A stretch of 64,000 bases of DNA from Hydrogenophaga palleronii_A (GCF_031457455.1 NZ_JAVDWU010000008.1:62001-126000); one strand, 5' to 3'; counted from the first letter of the stretch, positions 19,819 to 29,638 are shown. The notes: a model not told the origin generated them from the letters alone. Translations and numbers: made by a program.

Positions 19819-20784
19819 TCAGTACTTGCGCGAGGGGAATTCCTTGGCGGCGGTTTCCATGGGGAAGATGCCTTCTTCGGTCACGATGCGCTTGGGCACC
19901 GACTTGCCGGCCATGATGTCCTTCACGGCGGTCATCAGCTGCGGGCCGAGCAGCGGGCTGCATTCCACGCTCACATTGAGCTTGCCGGCAATCATGGCTT
20001 CAAAGGCGCCTTTCACCGCGTCGATGGAGATGATGATGATGTCCTGGGCGGGCTTCATGCCGGCTTCTTCAATGGCCTGGATCGCGCCGATGGCCATGTC
20101 GTCGTTGTGCGCGTAGAGCACGTTGATCTTCTTGCCCTCGGCCTTGAGGAATGCTTCCATCACTTCCTTGCCCTTGGCGCGGGTGAAGTCGCCGGTCTGC
20201 GAGCGGATGATCTTGAACTTTGGATCGGCCTTGATGATTTCTTCAAAACCCTTCTTGCGGTCGATGGCCGGGGCCGAGCCCACCGTGCCTTGCAGTTCGA
20301 CGATGTTGACCTCGCCCTTCTGGTCCTTCATCTTTTCAACCAGCCAGCGGCCGGCCTTGCGGCCTTCTTCCACGAAGTCCGAACCCATGAACGACACATA
20401 CAGCGAGGTGTCCTTGGTGTTCACCGCGCGGTCGGTCAGCACCACCGGGATCTTGGCGGCCTTGGCTTCGCGAAGCACCGGCTCCCAGCCCGACTCCACC
20501 ACCGGCGAGAACGCGATCACGTCCACCTTTTGTGCGATGAAGGAACGGATCGCCTTGATCTGGTTTTCCTGCTTCTGCTGGGCATCAGAGAACTTGAGTT
20601 CAATACCGGCCTCTTTGGCGGCCGACTTGATGGATTCGGTGTTGGCGGTGCGCCATTCGCTTTCGGCGCCCACCTGGCTGAAGCCCAGCACGATGGGCTT
20701 TTGTGCCCAGACGGTGCCCGGCAGCAGGGCGGCAAGTGGTGCAGCGGCGATGGCTGCGGCAACGGTACGGCGATTCAGTTTCAT
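19819..20784 (-). CDS. ytfQ: Sugar ABC transporter substrate-binding protein (YtfQ-like)
   Basis: A 321-residue periplasmic binding protein with a Tat-like/Sec signal (NRRTVAAAIAAAPLAALLP, cleavage near VWAQ). The body resembles E. coli YtfQ, which binds galactofuranose and galactopyranose: GFSQVGAESEWRTANTESIK, VDVIAFSPVVESGWEPVL, VLTDRAVNTKDTSLYVSFMG, VNIVELQGTVGSAPAIDRKK and YAHNDDMAIGAIQAIEEAG. Its partners YtfR, YtfT and YjfF lie downstream but are separated from it by chvE, gguA and gguB. It follows araE after a 50 bp gap. Confidence 0.93.
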   Translation of the reverse strand: MKLNRRTVAAAIAAAPLAALLPGTVWAQKPIVLGFSQVGAESEWRTANTESIKSAAKEAGIELKFSDAQQKQENQIKAIRSFIAQKVDVIAFSPVVESGWEPVLREAKAAKIPVVLTDRAVNTKDTSLYVSFMGSDFVEEGRKAGRWLVEKMKDQKGEVNIVELQGTVGSAPAIDRKKGFEEIIKADPKFKIIRSQTGDFTRAKGKEVMEAFLKAEGKKINVLYAHNDDMAIGAIQAIEEAGMKPAQDIIIISIDAVKGAFEAMIAGKLNVSVECSPLLGPQLMTAVKDIMAGKSVPKRIVTEEGIFPMETAAKEFPSRKY

Positions 20785-20834
20785 GGTTTTGTCTCCTGGT
20801 TGAATGGGAAAGTCGCTGGCGGTGATGGAGTCCG

Positions 20835-22286
20835 TCAGGCCAGCATGTAGCCGGTCTTGACGGTGGTGTAGAACTCGACCGCGTAGCGGCCCTGTTCACG
20901 CGAGCCGTGGCTCGATTCCTTGCGTCCGCCAAAGGGCACATGAAAGTCGACCCCTGCGGTGGGCAGGTTGACCATGGTCATGCCGGCTTCGGCGTGGCGC
21001 TTGAAATGCATGGCGTGCTTGAGCGAGGTGGTGCAGATGCCTGCGCACAGCCCGAAGGGTGTGTCGTTGGCCAGCGCCAGTGCGTGTTCGTAGTCGTCGG
21101 CGCGCAGCACGCAGGCCACCGGACCAAAGATCTCCTCGCGGGCAATGCGGTGCTGGGGCTGCGCCAAGAACAGCGCCGGGCTCATGTAGTGGCCCGGTGT
21201 GGCGCGCTCCAGCCGCTCACCGCCCCAGACATGTTCGGCACCCTCATTGCGGCCGATCTCGATGTACGACAGGTTCTGCTCCAGTTGCGCGCCGTCCACC
21301 ACCGGTCCCATTTCAATACCGCGCTCCAGCGCATGGCCCACCTTGAGCGCCATCAGGCGCTGCCGCAACCGCGCCACGAAGGCATCGTGCACGCTGCTTT
21401 CCACAATCAGCCGGCTCGACGCCGTGCAGCGCTGGCCGGTCGAGAAGTACGACCCCTGCAGTGCGCATTCAATGGCCTGGTCGAAGTCGGCGTCGGCCAG
21501 CACCACCAGCGGGTTCTTGCCGCCCATTTCCAGCTGTACCTTGGCCCGTCGCGCCGTGGCCGCCTGCAGGATGCGCTCGCCGGTGGACACCGATCCGGTG
21601 AAGCTCAGTGCGTTGACCAGCGGGTGGTCCACCAGCGTTTGCCCCACCTGGCGGCCGCTGCCCATGACCAGGTTGAACACGCCCGCGGGCAGCCCGCAGC
21701 GGCTGATGATCTCGGCCAGCGCCCAGCCACAGGCCGGCACCAGCTCGGCCGGCTTGAAGACCACGGTGTTGCCGTAGGCCAGGGCCGGCGCGATCTTCCA
21801 GGCCGGAATGGCAAAGGGAAAGTTCCACGGCGCGATGATGCCCACCACGCCCACGGGTTCGCGGGTCACGTCGACCTGCACACCCTGGCGCACAGACGCC
21901 ATCACCTCACCGGGAATGCGCAACGCCTCGCCGGCAAAGAACTTGAAGATCTGGCCGGCACGGGCCACTTCGGCCACCGATTCGGGCAGCGTCTTGCCTT
22001 CTTCGCGGGCCAGCAGCGTGCCCAGCTCGTCCTTGCGGGCCAGCAGCTCGCTGCCGATCTGGTCCAGCACGTCGGCCCGGCGCTGTGGTGTGCTGTGGCG
22101 CCAGTGGGGCAGGGCGTCGGCGGCCGCGCGGATGGCGGATTCGGTCTGGTTCTTGTCGCCGCGGGCGTATTCGGCCACCACTTCGCGGGTGTCCGACGGG
22201 TTCGTGCTCACCCCGGTGGTGGTGCCACCCTCCCAGCGCCCGTTGATGAAGTGCCGGGGGTTTTGCTGCATGTCGCCGAGTTTCAT
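20835..22286 (-). CDS. araE: Alpha-ketoglutaric semialdehyde dehydrogenase
   Basis: NAD(P)-dependent aldehyde dehydrogenase (483 residues) predicted to oxidise alpha-ketoglutaric semialdehyde to alpha-ketoglutarate, the last step of oxidative L-arabinose breakdown. Visible: FINGRWEGG at the start, GIIAPWNFPFAIPAWKIAPA, FKPAELVPACG, FTGSVSTGERI, the general base in LEMGGKNPLVVLADAD and the catalytic cysteine in STGQRCTASSR, then EEIFGPVACVL. First gene of the long minus-strand operon and divergent from the LysR gene at 22412, so its promoter lies in the 125 bp gap. The assignment to this aldehyde rests on family resemblance and context. Confidence 0.88.
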   Translation of the reverse strand: MKLGDMQQNPRHFINGRWEGGTTTGVSTNPSDTREVVAEYARGDKNQTESAIRAAADALPHWRHSTPQRRADVLDQIGSELLARKDELGTLLAREEGKTLPESVAEVARAGQIFKFFAGEALRIPGEVMASVRQGVQVDVTREPVGVVGIIAPWNFPFAIPAWKIAPALAYGNTVVFKPAELVPACGWALAEIISRCGLPAGVFNLVMGSGRQVGQTLVDHPLVNALSFTGSVSTGERILQAATARRAKVQLEMGGKNPLVVLADADFDQAIECALQGSYFSTGQRCTASSRLIVESSVHDAFVARLRQRLMALKVGHALERGIEMGPVVDGAQLEQNLSYIEIGRNEGAEHVWGGERLERATPGHYMSPALFLAQPQHRIAREEIFGPVACVLRADDYEHALALANDTPFGLCAGICTTSLKHAMHFKRHAEAGMTMVNLPTAGVDFHVPFGGRKESSHGSREQGRYAVEFYTTVKTGYMLA

Positions 22287-22326
22287 GAAGACCCTTGTTT
22301 TGTCACGGCCTGCAGTCTATTTTTGA

Positions 22327-22346
22327 TTTTGATATCAATCCAATCG
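22327..22346. promoter_or_regulatory. Candidate operator in the araE-LysR divergent gap
   Basis: The AT-rich block ttttgatatcaatccaatcg contains the palindrome ttgatatcaa and lies between the divergent araE and LysR genes, where LysR proteins normally bind. The core atatcaat recurs in the other divergent gap of the sugar locus near 24672-24679. Confidence 0.4.
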
Positions 22347-22411
22347 TTTTTTCGACAAAATACATATCGTTCTGAGCATTCTGGTAAACCCCTCCCCATC
22401 GCCTTCTCTCC

Positions 22412-23371
22412 ATGAGCACCTACAACCACTGGTTCATCCGCGCCCGGCTCAAGACGCGGCAGTTGCTGCTGCTGGTGGCGCTGGCCGAAGAGGGCAACAT
22501 CCATCGCGCCGCCCAGGTGCTCAGCATGACGCAGCCGGCCGCCTCCAAGCTGCTCAAGGACCTGGAGGATGTGCTGGAGGTGTCGCTGTTCGAGCGCCTG
22601 CCCCGGGGCATGCGGCCCACCTGGTATGGCGAGACCATGATCCGCCACGCGCGCATGGCGCTGGCCAACCTGAACCAGGCGCATGACGAACTCAATGCCC
22701 TGAAGACGGGCCACTTCGGGCAGGTGGGCATTGGCGCCATCACCTCACCGGGTCTGAGCCTGCTGCCGGCGGCGGTGGCCCAGGTGAAGCAGGAGCACCC
22801 CAGCCTGCGCATCTCGCTGGATATTGAAACCAGCCCGGTGCTGCTGGACCGGCTGGAGCAGGGCAAGCTCGACATCGTGGTGGGCCGATTGTTTGCCGAA
22901 CACGACAAGACCCACCTGCGCTACGAGCCGCTGACCGAAGAAATGGTGTGTGCGATCACCCGCCCTGGTCACCCGCTGGCCGGCATGAGCGGGCTCACGC
23001 TGCGCGATGTGGTGGCCGCTGGCTGGATCGTGCCGCCCGCCGGCAGCGTGCTGCGGCACCGCTTCGACCTTATGTTCCAGCAAGACGGCCTGGCACCACC
23101 CCTGAACATCATCGAAACGTCTTCCCTGCTGTTCACCACCCGCATGCTGCAGCAAAGCGACATGGTGGCCGTGCTCGCGGCCGACGTGGCGCACTACTAC
23201 GCCGCCTACGGCATGGCCACCGTGCTGCCACTGGCCATGCCCTGCCACATGGACGCTTTTGGTCTCATCACCCGCAGCGACCGGCTGCTTTCACCGGCGG
23301 CGAAGGTGATGATGAAGGCGCTCAAGCAGATCAGCCTGGTGCAGTATGGGAGGCGGTTGGAGGTGGAGTGA
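22412..23371 (+). CDS. gbpR: LysR-family regulator, GbpR-like
   Basis: A 319-residue LysR-type transcription factor: N-terminal winged helix-turn-helix (about 12-70, ARLKTRQLLLLVALAEEGNI then SMTQPAASKLLKDLEDVLEV) and an effector-binding domain from about 95 on. It resembles GbpR, which controls chvE/gguAB in Agrobacterium and Azospirillum in response to galactose and arabinose. Divergent position from araE-ytfQ-chvE-ggu supports control of this operon. The symbol is by resemblance and context. The spacing upstream has no strong ribosome-binding site (ccttctctcc). Confidence 0.85.
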   Translation: MSTYNHWFIRARLKTRQLLLLVALAEEGNIHRAAQVLSMTQPAASKLLKDLEDVLEVSLFERLPRGMRPTWYGETMIRHARMALANLNQAHDELNALKTGHFGQVGIGAITSPGLSLLPAAVAQVKQEHPSLRISLDIETSPVLLDRLEQGKLDIVVGRLFAEHDKTHLRYEPLTEEMVCAITRPGHPLAGMSGLTLRDVVAAGWIVPPAGSVLRHRFDLMFQQDGLAPPLNIIETSSLLFTTRMLQQSDMVAVLAADVAHYYAAYGMATVLPLAMPCHMDAFGLITRSDRLLSPAAKVMMKALKQISLVQYGRRLEVE

Positions 23372-23687
23372 AACACCTCTTTTGCGGGTGGACCTTTCTT
23401 GGTTCCTGATGCTTGGCTTGGCCGGGTCTCGGCCCGGCGGCCGAGGTACTGTTCTTTTGCTTCGCCAAAAAAAGTACCCAAAGAAAAGGCGAGCCGAAGT
23501 CCGGGGCCCTGCGGGCTTCCTTGCGCTGCTCGCGTCGTGGGGGAAGTTCGCAAACTTGTCCGCTGCGCGGCCTTCGGACATGCGAATTTCTGATCCCCAC
23601 GCCGCTGCGCTGCTCAGCCCGGCCACACGGCAAAGTCGGGATCGGGACCGGGATCGGACTTCCCTTCTCGGAGACCGTGCCTTTATT
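23372..23687. repeat. Gene-free region with an intergenic repeat (gtactnttcttttg type)
   Basis: No gene is supported here. It holds the hairpin gtactgttcttttg (23446-23459) / caaaaaaagtac (23466-23477), followed by caaagaaaaggcg and a G/C-rich tail (gtccggggccctgcgggctt). I recognise this block as a dispersed intergenic element seen in many beta- and gammaproteobacterial chromosomes; short open frames across it are artefacts. Confidence 0.6.
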
Positions 23688-23791
23688 CCAGGGGCGACAA
23701 GGGTCCGGCTATGCCGGCCCGAGCCGCCGTCCCCCCTCCAAGCCGAAGGCGCAAGGGAGGGGGGAAGCCGCGTCAGCGGCGCAGGGGGGTG
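23688..23791 (+). repeat. Intergenic repeat family A, copy 4
   Basis: Contains gtccggctatgccggcccga, the hairpin cccccctccaagccgaaggc...gggagggggg, and gccgcgtcagcggcgcaggg. Lies just past the stop of the minus-strand SDR gene (23820) between two convergent genes. Confidence 0.75.
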
Positions 23792-23819
23792 AGCTCTAAC
23801 ACCAGGGGGTGTTCTCGTG

Positions 23820-24629
23820 CTATGCCCACCCCGCGTCTACCTTGAACTCTTGGGCAGTGCACATCGCCGCATCGTCCGACGCCAGAAACAGCACCATGCG
23901 TGCGATGTCGTGCGGCTGCAGCTTGTCGGGCAGGCACTGGTTGCGCTGGATCTCCTGTTCGCCCTCGGCGTCGAGCCAGAGCTTGATCTGGCGTTCGGTC
24001 ATGACCCAGCCCGGCGACACGGTGTTGATGCGGATGCGGTCGACGCCCAGCGGTTTGGCCAGGCCCCGGGTCAGGCCATTCACTGAAGACTTGGCAATCG
24101 CGTAGCAGGGGTAGGCGCCGCCTTTGCTCTGCCAGCCGGTGGACCCGAGGTTGATCACCGAACCGCCGCCCAGCCGCCGCATGCCGGGCACCACGGTCTG
24201 GATCGCAAAAAAGGCCGGGCGCTCGTTGATCGCCATGCGTTCGTCGTAGTAGTCCGGCGTCACGGATTCCAGGGTGTGCCGGTCGTCACTGGCCACGTTG
24301 TTGACCAGGACGGCGAAATCGCCCAGTTCGGCGGCGGCGTCGGCAATGGCGGTCTGCAAGGCACCGATGTTGCGCACGTCGCAGGTGCGCCACCATGGCC
24401 CTGGGTGTCCTGCGTCGGCCAGTCGCTGAACCAGGGCTTCGCTGGCCTGCTGGGCCACGTCCACGAAGGCCACGCGCGCGCCTTGTTCGGCAAACGCCGC
24501 CACGATGGCCGCTCCGATGCCGCTGCCGCCGCCCGTGACAAACACGGCCCGCTGGCGCAGACTGGGAAAACTGGCCAGTGCAGGGGCCTGCCCAGATCCG
24601 GTGGAAGAAGAAGTGGAAAATTCAGTCAT
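23820..24629 (-). CDS. Sugar 1-dehydrogenase, SDR family (galactose/arabinose/xylose type)
   Basis: Short-chain dehydrogenase, about 269 residues, predicted to oxidise an aldose to the aldonolactone with NAD(P). Cofactor loop TGGGSGIGAAI near residue 33, acidic residue at VAFVDVAQ, NNVASDDRH, catalytic serine in NLGSTGW and YAIAK (YxxxK). The segments SDDRHTL, PGMRRLGGG and the ending EFKVDAGWA resemble Caulobacter D-xylose dehydrogenase and galactose dehydrogenases. The ATG at 24629 (MTEFSTS) is chosen; a TTG nine codons upstream is less likely. Divergent from the lactonase gene, which would take its product. Sugar preference is inferred as galactose and/or L-arabinose from the locus. Confidence 0.85.
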   Translation of the reverse strand: MTEFSTSSSTGSGQAPALASFPSLRQRAVFVTGGGSGIGAAIVAAFAEQGARVAFVDVAQQASEALVQRLADAGHPGPWWRTCDVRNIGALQTAIADAAAELGDFAVLVNNVASDDRHTLESVTPDYYDERMAINERPAFFAIQTVVPGMRRLGGGSVINLGSTGWQSKGGAYPCYAIAKSSVNGLTRGLAKPLGVDRIRINTVSPGWVMTERQIKLWLDAEGEQEIQRNQCLPDKLQPHDIARMVLFLASDDAAMCTAQEFKVDAGWA

Positions 24630-24639
24630 AGCAATATGA

Positions 24640-24691
24640 ATATCGATTGATGGCAAAAAATTAAATTACATATATCAATTGGCGTTGATAA
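24640..24691. promoter_or_regulatory. Candidate divergent promoter/operator region
   Basis: AT-rich stretch between the SDR and lactonase genes containing atatcgattgat (24640-24651) and tatatcaattggcgttgata (24671-24690). The atatcaat core is shared with 22333-22340 beside the LysR gene, suggesting a common regulator. Confidence 0.4.
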
Positions 24692-24739
24692 GATGCGCCG
24701 CGTCAAGAGGAATTCTTCGGACGGCCACAAAAACCACGC

Positions 24740-25699
24740 ATGGAGACGCACCTGAATCACCCGAAGAAACCCGCCGCCGATGTGTCCGCGTCGACCGTCA
24801 AGAAGCCGACGATGGGCTCGGTGCGCTGCCTGCACGCGGCGGGCGCCGAGCTGGGCGAAGGCCTGATGTGGTCGGCGCGTGAGCAGGTGCTCTACTGGGT
24901 CGACATTCTGGGCCGTCGCCTGCATTGCCTGGAACCCCTCAGCGGCATCCACACCCATTGGGACTTTGCAGAAGAGATCTCGGCCGTGGCCGAACGCCGG
25001 GAGCGCGCCGGCCTCATCATCACCTTGCGCAGAGGCTTCGCCCTGTTCGATCCGGCCACCGACGCCGAACCGACCTACCTGTACCAACCTGCCGAAGAAC
25101 CCCCGGGCAACCGTTTCAACGACGGCAAGTGTGATGCACAGGGCCGTTTCTGGGCCGGCACCATGGACTTCGCCTGCGAAGCCCCCACCGGCGCGCTGTA
25201 TAGGTTCGACCCCGATGGCCCATGCGTTCGCCACTCCTTGGCCTATGTCGTCACCAACGGCCCCACCTGGGCGCTCGGCGAAACGGGCCTGGGCATGTAC
25301 TTCAACGACACGGTCAACGGTCGCGTGCACCGCTTCGATTTTGATCCCGCCACAGGCGCGCTGAGCAACCAGCGGCTGTGGCTGCAGCTGGCCCCCGGCG
25401 ATGGCCTGCCCGACGGCATGACCACCGATGCGCTGGGCCGCATCTGGCTCGCCCACTGGGGCGCTGCCTGCGTGACCTGCCACCACCCGGTGACCGCTGA
25501 GGAGCTGGCGCGCGTGGAGTTGCCCACCAGCCACGTCACCAACTGCACCTTTGGTGGCCCCGACCTGCACACGCTCTTCATTTCCACCGCCCGCACCGGA
25601 CTCACGCCGGAACAGCTTGCCGCCGAGCCGCTGGCTGGTGGGCTGTTTGCCGTTCTGGTCGATTGCCCGGGCCTGCCAGCGAACATGTTTGCAGGCTAG
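24740..25699 (+). CDS. SMP-30/gluconolactonase family sugar lactonase
   Basis: Predicted to hydrolyse the aldonolactone made by the neighbouring dehydrogenase. Beta-propeller of the SMP-30 family, 319 residues: metal ligands are expected in GAELGEGLMWS, NRFNDGKCDAQGRFWAGTM, VTNGPTW and DGLPDGMTTDALG, all present. The first 24 residues before MGSVRCLHAAG are not part of the fold, and 24812 is an alternative start. It is followed 13 bp later by the aldose 1-epimerase gene. In Azospirillum the equivalent step of L-arabinose oxidation is AraB. Confidence 0.88.
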   Translation: METHLNHPKKPAADVSASTVKKPTMGSVRCLHAAGAELGEGLMWSAREQVLYWVDILGRRLHCLEPLSGIHTHWDFAEEISAVAERRERAGLIITLRRGFALFDPATDAEPTYLYQPAEEPPGNRFNDGKCDAQGRFWAGTMDFACEAPTGALYRFDPDGPCVRHSLAYVVTNGPTWALGETGLGMYFNDTVNGRVHRFDFDPATGALSNQRLWLQLAPGDGLPDGMTTDALGRIWLAHWGAACVTCHHPVTAEELARVELPTSHVTNCTFGGPDLHTLFISTARTGLTPEQLAAEPLAGGLFAVLVDCPGLPANMFAG

Positions 25700-25712
25700 A
25701 GGAAGCCCCCCC

Positions 25713-26663
25713 ATGACCAACACACATCACCCCATCATCTGGCTGCACCACGCTGGCCAACACCTGGGACTCGTCCCTTCACTCGGCGGCAGTGTGGCTG
25801 CCTGGCAGGCCGATCACCCTCAAGGTTCCGATGGCCGGCTGGACCTTTGGCGGCCGTGGGATGGCGTCACGCAGGACCTCTACAAGCTCGCATCCTTCCC
25901 CATGGTGCCGTGGTCGAACCGCATCAGCGGTGGCGGCTTCACGCACGACGGGCAGTTCCATCCCATGGAGCCCAACCGCGCCGGTGAGCCCTACCCCATC
26001 CACGGAGACGGCTGGCTTCAGGCCTGGTCGCACACACAGCCTGCGCCAAACGTAGCGGTGATGACGCTGCGCTCGGACGCATTTCAAGGCAGCCCCTACC
26101 ACTTTGAGGCCGTGCAGACCTTCCGGCTGGTGCCGGGCGGGCTGGACCAGCGACTGGAAGTGCGGCACCTGGGCGCAGAGCCGCTGCCCTACGGCCTGGG
26201 CCTGCACCCCTGGTTCCCGCGCACGCCAGGCACGCGCGTGAGCGCGCCGGTGCAGGCGGTGTGGCTGTGTGGCAGCGATCCTTTGCCGACCGAACACACC
26301 ACCGCGTTCCCTCCCACCTGGAACCTGAACGAAGGCATACCGGCTCATGGCGGTCTGATCGACAACGGCTACACCGGCTGGGGCGGCCACGCCCGCATCG
26401 AATGGCCCGAACACGGCCTGCAGCTCAGCGCGACCATGCCGGACTTCGAGCGCGATGGCGGCGCCGACCAGCACTACTGCCTCATTTACCGCCCCCCACA
26501 AGGCCCCGCGTTCTGCTTTGAACCCATCACCCAGCCCATTGACGCGTTCCACCTGCCGGGCCAGCCGGGCCTGCGTGTGCTGGCAAAGGGCGATTCCTTT
26601 TCGCTGAACGTGCAGTGGCAGTTCAGCCCATTGACTGGTCAGGCACCTACGTCGAAACCCTGA
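25713..26663 (+). CDS. galM: Aldose 1-epimerase
   Basis: Mutarotase interconverting alpha and beta anomers, supplying the form used by the sugar 1-dehydrogenase. About 316 residues with the galactose-mutarotase fold: PMVPWSNRISGGGF, YPIHGDGWLQAW (catalytic histidine), PYGLGLHPWFPR (second histidine) and the C-terminal CFEPITQPIDAFH. The ATG at 25713 follows gaggaagcccc; the frame is open upstream but overlaps the lactonase. Its last 25 bp overlap the end of the convergent LysR gene. Confidence 0.88.
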   Translation: MTNTHHPIIWLHHAGQHLGLVPSLGGSVAAWQADHPQGSDGRLDLWRPWDGVTQDLYKLASFPMVPWSNRISGGGFTHDGQFHPMEPNRAGEPYPIHGDGWLQAWSHTQPAPNVAVMTLRSDAFQGSPYHFEAVQTFRLVPGGLDQRLEVRHLGAEPLPYGLGLHPWFPRTPGTRVSAPVQAVWLCGSDPLPTEHTTAFPPTWNLNEGIPAHGGLIDNGYTGWGGHARIEWPEHGLQLSATMPDFERDGGADQHYCLIYRPPQGPAFCFEPITQPIDAFHLPGQPGLRVLAKGDSFSLNVQWQFSPLTGQAPTSKP

Positions 26664-27601
26664 GCCAGCGCCTCCCGCAAGTACGCCACCAGCGCCGTGA
26701 CCGCGCGTGGCACATGCGCGGAATAGGGGCGAATGGCGTAGATCTGGCCGGCGTATGGCCCCACGGGCCTCCAGCCGGGCAGCACCCGCACCAGCTTGCC
26801 GGCCTGCAGGCTGGCCTGGGCGCTGAAATCCGGCAGCAGGGCAATGCCCAGCCCGGTCAGCGCGGCGTCGCGCAGCGCTTCGCTGTTGTTGGCCGCCAGC
26901 GAGCCCGACACGCGCACGGCGATGCGTTCGGCTGCAGCTGTGGCGACAGCGCCTGCCGGTTCCAGCGTCCACACTGGTGTGTCTTGTGAGCGTGGGTAGT
27001 GCAGGCAGTTGTGCTGCGCAAGGTCACCGGGCGCAGCGGGCGTGCCGTGCCTGCGCAGGTAGGCGCGGGTGGCCACCAGCACCGACTGGGTTTTGCACAG
27101 CGTCCAGGCTACGTGGGTGTCGGGCGGGGCGGCCGTGTGGCGAATGGCCAGGTCAAAACCTTCGGTGGCCAGTGAAGACAGCCGGTCCGACAGGTCCAGC
27201 TCCAGCCGCACCTCGGGGTATTCGCGAAGAAAGCCGGCCAGGTGCGGCACCAGTTGCTGCCGCGCCAGCGCCACCGGCGCCGTGACCCGCAACAGTCCAC
27301 GCGGCGCGCCAGCGGCGTCGCGCACTTGGGCGAAGCTCTGGGCAATGTGATCGAACGAGGCCCGGGTGTCGTCCACCAGGCGCTGACCAGCTTCGGTCAG
27401 GCGCACGCTGCGGGTGGTACGCTGCACCAGCGCCACACCCGCCATGCGCTCCAGCTCGGCCATGCGCTGGCTCATGGCCGCCTTGCTCACGCCCAGCCGG
27501 GCGGCAGCCGCCGTGTAGCTGCCTTGCTGGGCCAGCACCGTGAGCCAGTGGAAATGGCCCCAGAGTTCGTGATGGCCGTCGTGCACCTTTTGATCTTTCA
27601 T
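26639..27601 (-). CDS. LysR-family transcriptional regulator
   Basis: A 320-residue LysR protein: HTH about 15-75 (HFHWLTVLAQQGSYTAAAARL, SKAAMSQRMAELERMAGVA), then the effector domain with GLLRVTAPVALARQQLVP typical of the large CrgA/DsdC-like subgroup. The ATG at 27601 is chosen by homology; the frame continues open upstream over the intergenic region. Divergent from methylmalonate-semialdehyde dehydrogenase, which it probably controls. Confidence 0.88.
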   Translation of the reverse strand: MKDQKVHDGHHELWGHFHWLTVLAQQGSYTAAAARLGVSKAAMSQRMAELERMAGVALVQRTTRSVRLTEAGQRLVDDTRASFDHIAQSFAQVRDAAGAPRGLLRVTAPVALARQQLVPHLAGFLREYPEVRLELDLSDRLSSLATEGFDLAIRHTAAPPDTHVAWTLCKTQSVLVATRAYLRRHGTPAAPGDLAQHNCLHYPRSQDTPVWTLEPAGAVATAAAERIAVRVSGSLAANNSEALRDAALTGLGIALLPDFSAQASLQAGKLVRVLPGWRPVGPYAGQIYAIRPYSAHVPRAVTALVAYLREALAQGFDVGA

Positions 27602-27610
27602 AGTTCGATT

Positions 27611-27638
27611 GTTCACCAAACTGAACAATCCGTTCAGT
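27611..27638. promoter_or_regulatory. Inverted repeat, candidate LysR operator
   Basis: actgaac (27620-27626) and gttcagt (27632-27638) form a perfect 7 bp inverted repeat with a 5 bp spacer. A further gttc at 27611 makes a nested gttc...gaac pair. It lies in the 154 bp gap between the divergent LysR and mmsA genes. Confidence 0.5.
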
Positions 27639-27755
27639 GTTCCGGTCTTGTGTGGAACGGTTCGCCTTCCTACACTGGACCGATCCCGAGGGTGCTTTCG
27701 AGCTTTCGACTTTGACCGTCGCCCCACTGTGTTCCCCACCTTGTCAGGACCCACC

Positions 27756-29264
<1,509 letters not shown>

Positions 29265-29269
29265 CGACT

Positions 29270-29377
29270 CCCCCCTGCGCCGCTGACGCGGCTTCCCCCC
29301 TCTCTGGCGCGCCTTTAGGCGCTTGGAGGGGGGACGCACCCTGTGGCCCGGCAAAGCCGGTTCCACGGATGCCCTGG
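29270..29377 (-). repeat. Intergenic repeat family A, copy 5
   Basis: Starts within 10 bp of the mmsA stop: ccctgcgccgctgacgcggc, a C-run/G-run hairpin, then ggcccggcaaagccggttcc. Orientation is opposite to copies 1-4, placing the gcgccgc end next to the + strand gene. Confidence 0.8.
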
Positions 29378-29542
29378 ATGGCGTCATTGCGCTCCGGAAA
29401 AGTTGAACCCACTGCGCGCCTTCCAGGAGGGGGTGCCACTGGCGGCCCGGCCAAGCCGGTTCTGCATGGCACTGGTCTCAGACACTTCTGGCCTCGTTGC
29501 GCTTTGGCGTGGCGAGGCCTTTGTTTGGCTGCTTGTGTGGCG

Positions 29543-29638
29543 GGTCTGAGCTGGGGCGCAGGACTGCGCTCATGTCCCCCGACGGCCTGCGGTCGTCTCC
29601 TCCTTGACTTCGCTTCGCCCTTCACCCCAGCTCAGACC
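29543..29638. repeat. 14 bp inverted repeat
   Basis: ggtctgagctgggg (29543-29556) and ccccagctcagacc (29625-29638) are exact reverse complements 68 bp apart, in a gene-free stretch (29378-29767). No open frame between them is convincing. Confidence 0.7.
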
